A DNA stretch of 64,000 nucleotides from Pusillimonas sp. T7-7 (lineage in GTDB: Bacteria; Pseudomonadota; Gammaproteobacteria; Burkholderiales; Burkholderiaceae_B), in assembly GCF_000209655.1 (NCBI RefSeq), contig NC_015458.1:3782001-3846000 (forward strand), read 5' to 3'. Below the pieces are notes generated by a model, which saw nothing but the letters and a program-made list of their open reading frames with translations, made no database searches and was not told the origin of the DNA. The position numbers and the translations under genes are program-made. This document shows positions 48,515 through 57,124 of the stretch, piece after piece (position 1 is the stretch's first letter; every line of letters begins with the position of its first letter).

Positions 48515-49048
48515 ATGCACCGCCGTGGCGATCGCTTGACGAGCGGACGCAAATTCAATACCGAAGAGCTGCAGCTGATGCTGCTTTGCTTGTTGAATGG
48601 TGTGCCCGCGCATGGCTACGAGCTTATAAAACGCCTGGACGATATCTCGCACGGCTATTACAGCCCAAGTCCTGGTGTGCTGTATCCGGCGCTGGGCCAA
48701 TTGGAGTCCCTTGGTTTCGCGCAGGTGGAACTCAGCGGCAAGCGAAAAACCTACCAAATCACCCCAGCGGGGCAGGACCATTTACAGACGCATGCCGAGC
48801 GTGCACAGCGGCTTCATGCCATATTGCAGCACGCAGCCAAAAAAATGCTGTGGATGAAGCAGGCGGAAGAAAGCGAAGCGGACGCGGCACAGGCTACGGG
48901 TTGGCTGCCGGAATTCGTTGATGCGCGCAAGTCGCTTAAAGCGGCCTTGTTGATGCAAAGCCAGGCTGGCCATGCCGAGCAACGCCGTATTGTTGCCATA
49001 TTGCAGCGTGCGACCCAAAAGATCCTGCAAGCATCCGGCAAGCAATAA
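48515..49048 (+). CDS. PadR-family regulator, NfeR (YqjI)-like
   Basis: This 177-residue PadR regulator starts at the ATG at 48515; a TTG at 48491 would add eight residues. The winged helix covers ELQLMLLCLLNGVPAHGYEL, then HGYYSPSPGVLYPALGQL and GKRKTYQITPAGQDHL, and the C-terminus ends in RIVAILQRATQKIL, like E. coli YqjI/NfeR. NfeR represses a ferric reductase gene and responds to iron and nickel, but its Cys/His-rich N-terminus is reduced here to HRRGD. The gene directly precedes a ferric-siderophore reductase, 29 bp away. Confidence 0.88.
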   Translation: MHRRGDRLTSGRKFNTEELQLMLLCLLNGVPAHGYELIKRLDDISHGYYSPSPGVLYPALGQLESLGFAQVELSGKRKTYQITPAGQDHLQTHAERAQRLHAILQHAAKKMLWMKQAEESEADAAQATGWLPEFVDARKSLKAALLMQSQAGHAEQRRIVAILQRATQKILQASGKQ

Positions 49049-49077
49049 GGCTGCCACAGAAATTTTAAAGGACCCCA

Positions 49078-49890
49078 ATGACCACAGACAGTTTGGAAGT
49101 ACAAAAGGTACAGCATCCCATCAAAGTGCGTGCGCTGACGGTAAAGCGCACGGTCGAATTAAGCCCTTCGATGCGGCGTATCACTTTAACGGGCGATGAC
49201 TTAGCGGGGTTTCTCTCGGCTTCGTTTGATGATCACTTGAAGCTGATGGTGCCGGATACGCAAGGGGCCGAGCTCAATATGCCGGTGGCGGGGCCCGCCG
49301 GCCTGGTCTTTGAAGAGGGCAAACCCAAGCCGGCCATGCGCGATTACACGCCGCGCCGCTATGATCCTGCCACCAATGAGCTGGATATCGATTTTGTGTT
49401 GCATCACGCAGGGCCTGCAACAGATTGGGCGGCTCAGGCAGAGCCGGGGCATGTTGCGGGTATTGCCGGGCCGCGTGGTTCTTTTCTTGTTCCCACGGCT
49501 TTTGACTGGCATTTGCTGATTGGCGACGAAACCGCCATACCGGCGATTGCTCGTCGGCTGGAAGAGCTGCCGGCTGCGTCCAAGGCCATTGTGATCATCA
49601 AGATCAAGTCCGATGCCGCCAAGCTTGAGCTGTCCAGTCAGTGCCAGCTTGATGTCCAATGGGTGAACAAAGCCAGCGCCGCTGGCGAGGGCATGGGGGC
49701 GTTTGAATCTGCGGTTCGCAACATCACTTTGCCGGAAGGTGAAGGCTATGCTTGGGCGGCAGGGGAATACAGTGAAATCAAGGCGGTTCGGCAAGCTCTG
49801 ACGGAAGAGCTCGGTATTGACAAAAGCCGTATTCGTGCGGCCAGTTACTGGCGCAAGGCAGCGTCCAATACGCAAAAGCATTTCGATTGA
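49078..49890 (+). CDS. Siderophore-interacting protein (ferric-chelate reductase, NfeF/ViuB type)
   Basis: This 270-residue flavoprotein has the SIP-family FAD-binding domain with RDYTPRRYD (flavin motif RxYTxR), IDFVLHHAGPATDWA and GPRGSFLVP. The NAD(P)H domain has LIGDETAIPAIARRLEELPA and ends in RIRAASYWRKA. It reduces ferric siderophores in the cytoplasm to release iron. AAAGGA precedes the ATG. Together with the PadR gene upstream it reproduces the NfeR-NfeF pair. Confidence 0.92.
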   Translation: MTTDSLEVQKVQHPIKVRALTVKRTVELSPSMRRITLTGDDLAGFLSASFDDHLKLMVPDTQGAELNMPVAGPAGLVFEEGKPKPAMRDYTPRRYDPATNELDIDFVLHHAGPATDWAAQAEPGHVAGIAGPRGSFLVPTAFDWHLLIGDETAIPAIARRLEELPAASKAIVIIKIKSDAAKLELSSQCQLDVQWVNKASAAGEGMGAFESAVRNITLPEGEGYAWAAGEYSEIKAVRQALTEELGIDKSRIRAASYWRKAASNTQKHFD

Positions 49891-49966
49891 AGCCTGGTCG
49901 GCAGCATTACGGCCGGAAATAGGCTCCAGGGTTCGACTTGCCAGACCATGCCGGTTTTGAAGTGGC

Positions 49967-51052
49967 CTATGCCGCCCACAGAACTGAATGGTCAATGTCG
50001 GCCAATGTTCTGCAGCCGCACTGAACCATGGCCATTTCGAATTCCGTTCTAATAATATGCAAGACATGCGCCACACCCGACGGGCCGTTTACCGCCAGGC
50101 CATGGATGATGGGGCGGCCCAGCATGACGGCTTTGGCGCCCAGCGCCAGTGCCTTCAGCACGTCGGTGCCGCGCCGTATGCCGCCATCGAGCAGCACGGG
50201 CGTGCTGCCGGCAACAGAGATAATCGATGGCAACGCGTTTATGGTTGGCGGCGTCGTGTCCAGCACGCGACCGCCGTGGTTGGAAACAATCAAACCTGCC
50301 GCCCCGGCCAAGATGGCGCGGCTGGCATCATGCGGCGACAGAATGCCTTTGATCAGAACGGGTAGACGCGTTTGTTCAATGGCCCACTCGATGTCGCTCC
50401 AATCGTGCAGGCCGGAAATGTGCGGGCTTTGAAACAGAGACGCTCCGGCGGCAACGGAAAGGCCTTGCGCAGGCATAGGCCGGCCGCACAGGTTGACGGC
50501 CGAGATATGGCTGGGCAGTGCGAAGCCCGCCCGGTGCTCGGCATTGCGGCAGCCATTCAGCGCCGCATCGACGGTAATGACCAAGGCCCGGTAGCCGGCT
50601 GCTTCGGCACGCCGTATCAGGGTCAGGCTGTCGGCTTGATCGGCTTGCAGATAAAGCTGGAACCAAAGAGGTGCGGACGAGGCCTGAGCGATGTGCTCCA
50701 GAGAAAGACTGGACAAGGTACTGACCACCATGCCCGCGCGCATGGCAGAGGCCGCCAGGGCGCTTGCTTGTTCGCCTTCGGGATGAGCTAGCTTCTGATA
50801 GGCGACGGGTGCGATCAGTATGGGGTAGTCCAGCGTGGCGCCAAATAAATCAAGAGCTGTGTTGCCGCCTTGCATGGAGCACAAGTGGCGGGGTGACAGC
50901 TGGATGTCGGCAAACGCTTGCTGGTTGCGGGCAAAAGTGTACTGGTCCGCCGCACCGCTTTGCACATATGCCCATGTTTCGGGGCTTAAGATCTGCTTGG
51001 CCAGCGCCTCGTAATCGGCCAGGCAAGTAGGGGGTGCGGCATCCTTGGTCAT
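49967..51052 (-). CDS. FMN-dependent alpha-hydroxy acid oxidase
   Basis: This 361-residue member of the LldD/glycolate oxidase family has the N-terminal SGAADQYTFARNQQAF, PLWFQLYLQAD, LPVLIKGILSPHDA (FMN-contact Lys) and the active-site SNHGGRVLDTT with catalytic His and Arg. Phosphate binding is at GIRRGTDVLKALALGA. The gene is 34 bp after piuC on the same strand, so the substrate may be linked to iron acquisition, for instance a hydroxy acid that binds iron. That is inference. It is a different lineage from the paralogue at 8594-9784. Confidence 0.88.
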   Translation of the reverse strand: MTKDAAPPTCLADYEALAKQILSPETWAYVQSGAADQYTFARNQQAFADIQLSPRHLCSMQGGNTALDLFGATLDYPILIAPVAYQKLAHPEGEQASALAASAMRAGMVVSTLSSLSLEHIAQASSAPLWFQLYLQADQADSLTLIRRAEAAGYRALVITVDAALNGCRNAEHRAGFALPSHISAVNLCGRPMPAQGLSVAAGASLFQSPHISGLHDWSDIEWAIEQTRLPVLIKGILSPHDASRAILAGAAGLIVSNHGGRVLDTTPPTINALPSIISVAGSTPVLLDGGIRRGTDVLKALALGAKAVMLGRPIIHGLAVNGPSGVAHVLHIIRTEFEMAMVQCGCRTLADIDHSVLWAA

Positions 51053-51086
51053 GGCATTCTTTATGTGTGATTGATGACAGAGGGCG

Positions 51087-51767
51087 TCAGGTGTTGGCCC
51101 AGCGGCGTACCAGGTTGTGATACACGCCAGACAAACGGATGATCTCGCTTGCGTCTGCGTTCTTTGCTGTCAGGGCCTGTATGGAGCCGTCAAGCTCATA
51201 TAGCAAGGCTCTTTGGGCGTCGTCCCTGACCATGCTTTGCACCCAGAAGAAGGCCGCATAACGGACGCCTTTGGAAACGGGGTTGACCCTGTGCAGGCTG
51301 GTGCCCGGGTAGACAACGATGTGGCCGGCGGGCAGCTTGACTGATCGCGGCCCATAGGTGTCGTTGATGACCAGCTCACCCCCCTCGTAATCTTCTGGGT
51401 CAGACAGAAAGACGGTGGCGGAAATATCGGTACGCACGTATTCCTGTGTGGTGGGAATCGTGCGGATGGCGTTGTCGATATGGTCGCCGTAGGTTTCGTT
51501 CTGGGCGTAGCGATTCAGCATGGGCGGCAAGATGCGCAAAGGCAGGGTTGCCGATATAAAAGTCGGGTGCTGTGACAGCTGCGACAGAACCAGGTCGCCA
51601 ATTTGCTGGGCCAGCGGGTCGGCGGCATCGAGCTGGGCATTCCGTTTTTGCAGTACGGCCAGGTGGCCCGCCGTTCCCTTGCCGTCTTTCCAGTTTGCTT
51701 TTTCAAGGCGCTCGACGATCTGCCTGGCGGCCTCTGTCGAGATGATGTCTGGAATGCTCAGCAACAT
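51087..51767 (-). CDS. piuC: PiuC/YbiX-type Fe(II)/2-oxoglutarate dioxygenase
   Basis: This 226-residue PKHD-type hydroxylase has the iron triad HxD in YGDHIDNAI near residue 97 and His in GTSLHRVNPV near 158; the Arg in GVRYAAFFW binds 2-oxoglutarate. The protein starts MLLSIPDIISTEAARQIVE as in YbiX/PiuC. In enterobacteria and Pseudomonas this gene follows a catecholate siderophore receptor (fiu-ybiX, piuA-piuC), exactly as here. Its substrate is not established. Confidence 0.92.
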   Translation of the reverse strand: MLLSIPDIISTEAARQIVERLEKANWKDGKGTAGHLAVLQKRNAQLDAADPLAQQIGDLVLSQLSQHPTFISATLPLRILPPMLNRYAQNETYGDHIDNAIRTIPTTQEYVRTDISATVFLSDPEDYEGGELVINDTYGPRSVKLPAGHIVVYPGTSLHRVNPVSKGVRYAAFFWVQSMVRDDAQRALLYELDGSIQALTAKNADASEIIRLSGVYHNLVRRWANT

Positions 51768-51817
51768 GCTTGCCGCTCCTTATATGGGGTTAACAGGCTT
51801 TGAACGCACATAAAAAA

Positions 51818-51838
51818 GGCGAGCGGTTATCGCTCGCC
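51818..51838 (-). terminator. Terminator after the piuA-like gene
   Basis: On the reverse strand GGCGAGCG-loop-CGCTCGCC (8-bp stem) is followed by a T6 run. It lies just after the receptor stop and before piuC, so piuC expression would need readthrough or its own promoter. Confidence 0.8.
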
Positions 51839-51857
51839 GCTACGTCATTATCGCGTA

Positions 51858-54077
51858 TTAGTCGTAACGGTAGGTAGCCGTCAGCATGTAAGAGCGCCCG
51901 GCGCCCACGTTGGCGAAAATTCCTACGTGCGAAGCGTCGTACAACTCGGTGTCGGAGATGTTGTTGACGTTCAACTGCAGTGCGAACTGTTTGTTGATGT
52001 CGTAACGCGCCATGGCATCGTAGCGTACATGGGACGGCAGGGTCATGGTGTTGGCGTCGTCAACATAGCGCTCGCCCAGGTAGGAAACACCACCGCCCAC
52101 GGTAAACTGCGGGTGGACTTTGTAGGTGGTCCATAGCGTGGCGCTTTGCTTGGCAATGAACTTCATCTGATTGCCATCGTAGTTGTTTCGCCCGTTCTGG
52201 TATTCAAGCGTTTTGGGATCAAGATAGGTATAGCCTGCCCAGATGTCCCATTGCGGGGTAATGGAGCCTGTCAGGCCCAGTTCTATGCCTCGCACCCGGT
52301 TGTTCCCGGCCAGCGTCACGTCTCCGGTAAGGGGGTCGGTGGTGCGTGCATCGGTTTTCTTGGTCTCGAACAAGGCGGCGGTGAACGACAGGCGGTCATT
52401 CAGGAAGTCCCACTTGGTGCCCAGTTCCCAACTTCGGCTTTTTTCAGGTTCCAGGTCGCGCACCGCCGCGCCGCTGGCTGCGCCGTCCGCACCCCCGGCC
52501 TGGCCCAGGTTTTCACCGCTAGGGTTGGACGATGTTGCGTACGACAGATAAATGCTGCCGTTGGGCGCCGGCTTGTAGACCAAGCCCAATTGATAGTTCA
52601 GAAAGTTGTCTTTGCGTGAGTCTTCGGTGTCGTCGACTTTGAAGCTGTCGTAGCGCAAGCCCAGATTGACCGAGAATTGTTCGTTCAAGTCTATGGTGTC
52701 GAGCGCGTAGATGGAGGATGTTTTGATATTGCCCGCGCTTTCCTTGGGGCCGCGCGTAATGTTGTAGTTGTAGTATCGGCCAGGATTCGGGTTGTACAGG
52801 CTATCTCTATCGCTGCCGGGCAGACCCGACATGGATTTCGAATAGATGTCTTCCTTGCTGAACTCGATGCCCGCTGCAAAGTTATGTTTGAGCGTACCGG
52901 TGTTGAAACTGCCGAACAGATCGGTTTGATTGATCAGGGTTTCAGAGCTGCGCCAGCGCGCACGATCGCTGCGGGTGAACTGTACGCCGGGCCCTTCGGT
53001 GCTGCAAGGTGCGCCGTCACCTGCATCGCAGTTATCGAATGATGGGCGGGTCATCAGGTAGTGATTGAGCGTTTTGCCGTAGCGGGTGGTATTGCGCACG
53101 GTAACGTTGCTGCTGATGTCGTGTTCCAGTTGCGCGGTGGCCATGTCGAAGACGTTTTCCCGGAAATCCACGTTGTGGCGGCCATAGAAATTGTCGCGGT
53201 CGACATTGGGTGGCGTTGTGCGGCCGGGGTTGGCATCGTTTTTGAAAGGTATGCCCAGGTCGGGCATGTCGTTATTTTCGATATGCGAGTAGCTCAGTGT
53301 GACCCGCGTTGGCGTGCCCAGCCCAAATGCTATTGAAGGCGCAATACCCCAGCGATCTACGGTAACGCCGTCTCGGCCAGGTACGTCGCCACCCATTTTC
53401 ATCATGTTCAGGCGGAAGGCGCCCGTATCGGAAAAGGCGATGTTGCCGTCGGCGGTGGTGCGCCATTGATCCGCGTTGCCGTAACCGGCCGATACCTCGA
53501 AGAAGTCGTCGGGTTTTGGAGTTTTGGTTTGCAGGTTGATGCTGCCGCCGGTGCCGCCACGGCCGGTATAGGCCGAGCTGGGGCCCTTGATGACTTCGAT
53601 GGATTCCAGGTTGAAGGTTTCGTGGGAGCCGCGGCTATAGTCGCGCAGGCCATCAACGAAGATGTCGGTACTGGCTTCGTAGCCACGAATGAACGGACGG
53701 TCCCCCACTGGCGTGCCGCCTTCGCCCGAGCCCAGGGTAACGCCCGGCGTGGTCCTCAGGACGTCTTGCAGCGAAGTTGCGCCACGGTCCTCAATGAGTT
53801 GTTCCGAAATGACGTTGATCGTGCGGGGTGTGTCCAGCAGGGGAGCTGTAAATTTGGGAGAGCTGATGACGTCGGGAGTTTTATAGTCGCTGGCCTGGCC
53901 CTGAACCGTCACCGGGTCCAGTGTGGTCGCGGTATTCTGCGCGAAAGCGGGGTTGATGGCCAAGGCTCCGCCCATCACCGCTGATGCAAACATGGACTTG
54001 CGAAATGCGCCTTCGAAGGACTCTTTTGGAATCAGGCAATTGGATTCCCGATGGTCTGGCACCGTTCCTGCTGACAT
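51858..54077 (-). CDS. TonB-dependent catecholate siderophore receptor (PiuA/Fiu-like)
   Basis: This is a 739-residue outer-membrane receptor. The start at 54077 (AAGGGAAG upstream) gives a long signal region ending in AINPAFAQ; ATG 53993 is an alternative. The plug shows ATTLDPVTVQG, TINVISEQLIEDRGATSLQD, RPFIRGYEASTDIFVDGLRD, IEVIKGPSSAYTGRGGTGGS. The barrel ends in TATYRYD. PiuA/Fiu/CirA-type receptors import monomeric catechols and siderophore-drug conjugates. A Fur-like site lies upstream at 54255, a two-component system is divergent, and piuC is downstream, as in the Pseudomonas piu/pir arrangement. Confidence 0.93.
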   Translation of the reverse strand: MSAGTVPDHRESNCLIPKESFEGAFRKSMFASAVMGGALAINPAFAQNTATTLDPVTVQGQASDYKTPDVISSPKFTAPLLDTPRTINVISEQLIEDRGATSLQDVLRTTPGVTLGSGEGGTPVGDRPFIRGYEASTDIFVDGLRDYSRGSHETFNLESIEVIKGPSSAYTGRGGTGGSINLQTKTPKPDDFFEVSAGYGNADQWRTTADGNIAFSDTGAFRLNMMKMGGDVPGRDGVTVDRWGIAPSIAFGLGTPTRVTLSYSHIENNDMPDLGIPFKNDANPGRTTPPNVDRDNFYGRHNVDFRENVFDMATAQLEHDISSNVTVRNTTRYGKTLNHYLMTRPSFDNCDAGDGAPCSTEGPGVQFTRSDRARWRSSETLINQTDLFGSFNTGTLKHNFAAGIEFSKEDIYSKSMSGLPGSDRDSLYNPNPGRYYNYNITRGPKESAGNIKTSSIYALDTIDLNEQFSVNLGLRYDSFKVDDTEDSRKDNFLNYQLGLVYKPAPNGSIYLSYATSSNPSGENLGQAGGADGAASGAAVRDLEPEKSRSWELGTKWDFLNDRLSFTAALFETKKTDARTTDPLTGDVTLAGNNRVRGIELGLTGSITPQWDIWAGYTYLDPKTLEYQNGRNNYDGNQMKFIAKQSATLWTTYKVHPQFTVGGGVSYLGERYVDDANTMTLPSHVRYDAMARYDINKQFALQLNVNNISDTELYDASHVGIFANVGAGRSYMLTATYRYD

Positions 54078-54393
54078 ACACTCTTCCCTTTATTTTCAGA
54101 TCACAGATATAGAAAATGCAGGCCGATCGGTCTGCATCATTGGTCAAATTGATGGCCCAAATCCTGGGTGGTGCTGATGGATGCGTGTTGTTGCCACGCA
54201 GTTTATTTCTGGACTCGCGTTGCGAAATCAGGTCAAATCAGCCCTTACCCTAAGAATAAGATTGGTTCGCATTAGTATTCTATGATTGGGCCTGTCAAGT
54301 CAGCGTCAAGTTTTTCTTGATGTCGGCCAGGTTCCGTTCCGGTATTGCATGTGACAAAGCCACGCTGGTCCGGGGCAATGAATTTTTCTTGAA
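54078..54393. other. Divergent promoter region between the receptor and the two-component system
   Basis: This 316-bp non-coding stretch holds the Fur-like site at 54255-54273 and must carry both promoters. I do not see a gene in it; no clear two-component regulator repeat could be defined by eye. Confidence 0.5.
54255..54273 (-). promoter_or_regulatory. Fur box-like site upstream of the PiuA-like receptor
   Basis: The reverse strand reads AATGCGAACCAATCTTATT, which matches the Fur palindrome AATGAGAATCATTCTCATT at 15 of 19 positions. It lies about 180 bp upstream of the receptor start and 120 bp upstream of the response regulator start, so it might serve both. Confidence 0.6.
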
Positions 54394-55107
54394 GTGTTTA
54401 TGGATAGAGATAGCGCTTATTACTCTGCGTATTCCATTTTGGTGGTCGAGGACGATGCAGCATTGGCGGGCAATGTACTGACGGCGCTGACTCTGGAAGG
54501 ATTCCTGGTGGATGCCGCCTATGATGGCAATATGGCGATTCATGCGCTGGCCGAAAGGAAATTCGATCTGTTGGTGCTCGACATCGGCCTGCCGGGAAAA
54601 GATGGCTATCAGGTACTGACTCATCTGCGTGAAACACTGCGGTCCGAGGTTCCTGTTATTCTTCTTACTGCAAGGGGGAGCCTGGAAGATAAGAAAACCG
54701 GATTTACCGTGGGGGCGGACGACTATCTGACCAAGCCGTTTGCGCTGGAAGAGCTGGTTTATCGGATCAAGGCTTTGCTGCGCCGCGCTGACAGCACTCC
54801 GGGATTTTGGGTTGAGCTCAGTCATGGGGCGCTGCGTATGTCTATACGCAATCAGCAGGTCTGGATAGATGGCAGAGAAGTGCATCTTCCCAAGAAAGGC
54901 ATGCTGATACTCGAGCTGCTGTTAACGCATCCGGGGCGTTTGATCAGCCGCGAGAGTCTGGAGCGCGCGTTGTGGAGAGACGAAGTTCCGAACTCGGACG
55001 CCTTGCGCAGCCAGGTGCATATTCTTAGGCGCACGCTTGCCGCTCATGGATATACAGGCATAGAAACAGTCAGTGGCAGCGGATGGCGCTTAAGTGATAC
55101 GAAATAG
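54394..55107 (+). CDS. OmpR-family response regulator
   Basis: This 237-residue regulator has a receiver domain (acidic pocket VVEDDAAL near residue 18, phospho-acceptor Asp63 in LLVLDIGLPGKDGY, Thr in LLTARG, Lys in DYLTKPF) and a C-terminal OmpR winged helix (VHLPKKGMLILELLLTHPG, LISRESLERALW, LRSQVHILRRTL). It is divergent from the PiuA-like receptor and overlaps the histidine kinase gene by 14 bp. PfeR and PirR control neighbouring siderophore receptor genes in the same layout, so it probably controls the receptor. Confidence 0.92.
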   Translation: MFMDRDSAYYSAYSILVVEDDAALAGNVLTALTLEGFLVDAAYDGNMAIHALAERKFDLLVLDIGLPGKDGYQVLTHLRETLRSEVPVILLTARGSLEDKKTGFTVGADDYLTKPFALEELVYRIKALLRRADSTPGFWVELSHGALRMSIRNQQVWIDGREVHLPKKGMLILELLLTHPGRLISRESLERALWRDEVPNSDALRSQVHILRRTLAAHGYTGIETVSGSGWRLSDTK

Positions 55108-56455
55108 CGTGCCTAAAAATAAAGGAGCTAGTCAAAGTAAAGGGAACAATCAGCATTCACTGGTGTTTCGCTTTACTTATGCGCTGACGGCATTAGTCTG
55201 GGTTTCCGTCCTTGCAGTGTGTTTTTCTGCTTATGAAGTTCAGAAGAACATGGGCGAACGCATGATCGATCACCTTGTGGAAGCTGAAGCCCTGAGGCTA
55301 CAAACCAAGAAATCACAAGAAGGCGACAACTGGGAGCCGGCTTTCGAACGACAGCTGGGGCCCAATATGCACGCCTGGGGCGAGAGCGATGCGGCGCCTT
55401 CCGCTGTGATGCCTGCTGTATTGCGCACACTGCCTCTGGGCCTGAGTCACCTACACGCACAGGGCGAGGTGTGGCATGTCATGGTCGTGGAAGCCCGGGA
55501 TGGTCGGCTGTACGTGACATACGATGCCCAAGACGCCCAGGCGCTGTCGGGAAAATTCGGCTGGGCCTTGCTGGCTATCGCCGCCTTTTTCATGGTCCTG
55601 TCTTATCTGTGCGCTCGTCTGCTTGCTAGATGGGCTGTGCAACCCATACAGGCGGTTACGGCGCATTTGACGCGCTGGGCGCCAGGGCGTCCGCGCATGC
55701 TTGGCCTGGCATCAAATGAAGGTGCGCAACTCACCGAAGCCTTCAATAGAATGCAGGATCGCATCGATCAGGCCTTGGCCGATCAGAAGGAGTTTTCTTC
55801 CAACTTCAATCACGAGATCAGGAAGCCGCTTTCGCTGATAAGAACGGACGCTGAACTAGGCAAGCTCGAGGTGATGCCGACAGATAAGGTTGTTTTGCGA
55901 TTTGAGCGCATCATGCGCTCGATCGATGAAATGACTGAAAGCCTGGAGGCCACCTATTACCTGGCCCAGTCGGAACATGGTCAAACCGAACTGACGTCCA
56001 TATGCGACTGCGTCAATGATGTGTTTGTCAGTACGGAGTCCGAAGCGGCGTCCAGGGGGCTGATTCTGCATAATCGAGTAGACAAGCAGCACGCCGAAGA
56101 GCTGAATCGCCATATGCTGATGACGGTCATCAGGAATATAGTTCGTAATGCGATTGCGCATGCCGCGCCCGGCACGTTGGAAATTGCTTCTGCCGGCCAT
56201 GGCCTTGTGTTCAGCGACGACGGCCCTGGCGTTAGTCAAGTCGACGCTCCACACTTGTTCGACAGGTACTACAGTACGCGTCGATTCGATGTGACTCCTG
56301 GTGAAGAGCGAGCGCCCCGCCAGGGGGAGGTGGGGCTGGGCCTTGCCATTGCAAAGCGCGTCTGCCTTGTGCAGGGGTGGGGGCTGGAAATCGCCGGCAA
56401 CTCAAAAAAAGGGAAGGGCTTGACTCTGGTTTTGTCGTTTGGGCCGCAAGCCTAG
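55094..56455 (+). CDS. Sensor histidine kinase
   Basis: This 453-residue membrane kinase starts at GTG 55094. Spans lie at about 25-47 (TYALTALVWVSVLAVCFSAY) and 157-179 (GWALLAIAAFFMVLSYLCA), with a periplasmic domain of about 110 residues between. A HAMP-like linker follows. The H-box has phospho-acceptor His240 in SSNFNHEIRKPLSLI, and the ATPase domain shows IRNIVRNAIAHA, FSDDGPGV and EVGLGLAIAKRV. It is the partner of the upstream response regulator and might sense a ferric siderophore in the periplasm, as PfeS and PirS do. Confidence 0.92.
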   Translation: MIRNSVPKNKGASQSKGNNQHSLVFRFTYALTALVWVSVLAVCFSAYEVQKNMGERMIDHLVEAEALRLQTKKSQEGDNWEPAFERQLGPNMHAWGESDAAPSAVMPAVLRTLPLGLSHLHAQGEVWHVMVVEARDGRLYVTYDAQDAQALSGKFGWALLAIAAFFMVLSYLCARLLARWAVQPIQAVTAHLTRWAPGRPRMLGLASNEGAQLTEAFNRMQDRIDQALADQKEFSSNFNHEIRKPLSLIRTDAELGKLEVMPTDKVVLRFERIMRSIDEMTESLEATYYLAQSEHGQTELTSICDCVNDVFVSTESEAASRGLILHNRVDKQHAEELNRHMLMTVIRNIVRNAIAHAAPGTLEIASAGHGLVFSDDGPGVSQVDAPHLFDRYYSTRRFDVTPGEERAPRQGEVGLGLAIAKRVCLVQGWGLEIAGNSKKGKGLTLVLSFGPQA

Positions 56456-56491
56456 GCTTATGGCTTGTTGGTCGCGCCGGACGGTATCTCT

Positions 56492-56815
56492 TTAATGCCG
56501 GTGATGACGGTCATTGCGGCGGTTCCAACGGCGGTCATCGTCGCGCGACCGCCTGTAGTCCCGGTCGCGATAGCTATCGCGGGATCGATAGCTGCGGTCT
56601 TGCGTCAGTATGTTGCCCAGCAGGCCGCCGGCTGCCGCGCCGCCTATTGCATACAAGGGGTCGCCGCCGGAAATCACGGCGCCTGTTGCGGCGCCCAGTC
56701 CGGCGCCTATCATGGTGTTGTTGGCCCTGCGGTCATAAGACGAGGCACAGCCGGCAAGTACGAATGCCATCAGGCCAACGACGATAAGCCGTCCAAATTT
56801 GCCTTGTGCTTGCAT
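56492..56815 (-). CDS. Glycine-zipper lipoprotein
   Basis: This 107-residue protein has a lipoprotein signal (VVGLMAFVLAGCASS, lipobox LAGC), then a glycine-zipper segment (MIGAGLGAATGAVISGG, AIGGAAAGGLLGNIL) like the YMGG/OmpA-associated zipper proteins. The tail is almost only Arg, Asp, Ser, Tyr and His (about 35 residues). It is probably anchored in the outer membrane. The role of this family is not established. It is convergent with the histidine kinase gene. Confidence 0.8.
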   Translation of the reverse strand: MQAQGKFGRLIVVGLMAFVLAGCASSYDRRANNTMIGAGLGAATGAVISGGDPLYAIGGAAAGGLLGNILTQDRSYRSRDSYRDRDYRRSRDDDRRWNRRNDRHHRH

Positions 56816-57124
56816 GATGTCGCTCCTGTTTGAAAGAAATATGGATCAAGCGTAGAGCGGCGGTAAGCGGGCCGCAAGCGCTGAAGGCGGTTTTGAAATG
56901 CATTGAAAAAAACACCGTTTTCATTGCCGTTTTTGTAATGGCTCTGCATTATTCATGGCATGTTTTGGTGACATTTGATGCTGTATGCAACAGCGGCAAG
57001 CGGCTGATTTCGGCTCTTGGCCCAGGTAAGCGATAATGTGCCGCGTGCAGGGAAGCCTTTAGCCTTCTACATGCAAGGCGCCGCAATTTTGTGGCAATTT
57101 TCAATCATTCAACCTGGGCGTGAC
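56816..57124. other. Intergenic region without a recognised gene
   Basis: This 309-bp stretch between the lipoprotein and FMN reductase genes has only short frames without family character. I see no clear terminator or operator. It should carry the two divergent promoters. Confidence 0.45.

Noticed and set aside
49891..49966. A tRNA-like GGTTCGA segment after the siderophore reductase gene
   Set aside because: No cloverleaf can be folded around it; only the short sequence resembles a T-loop.
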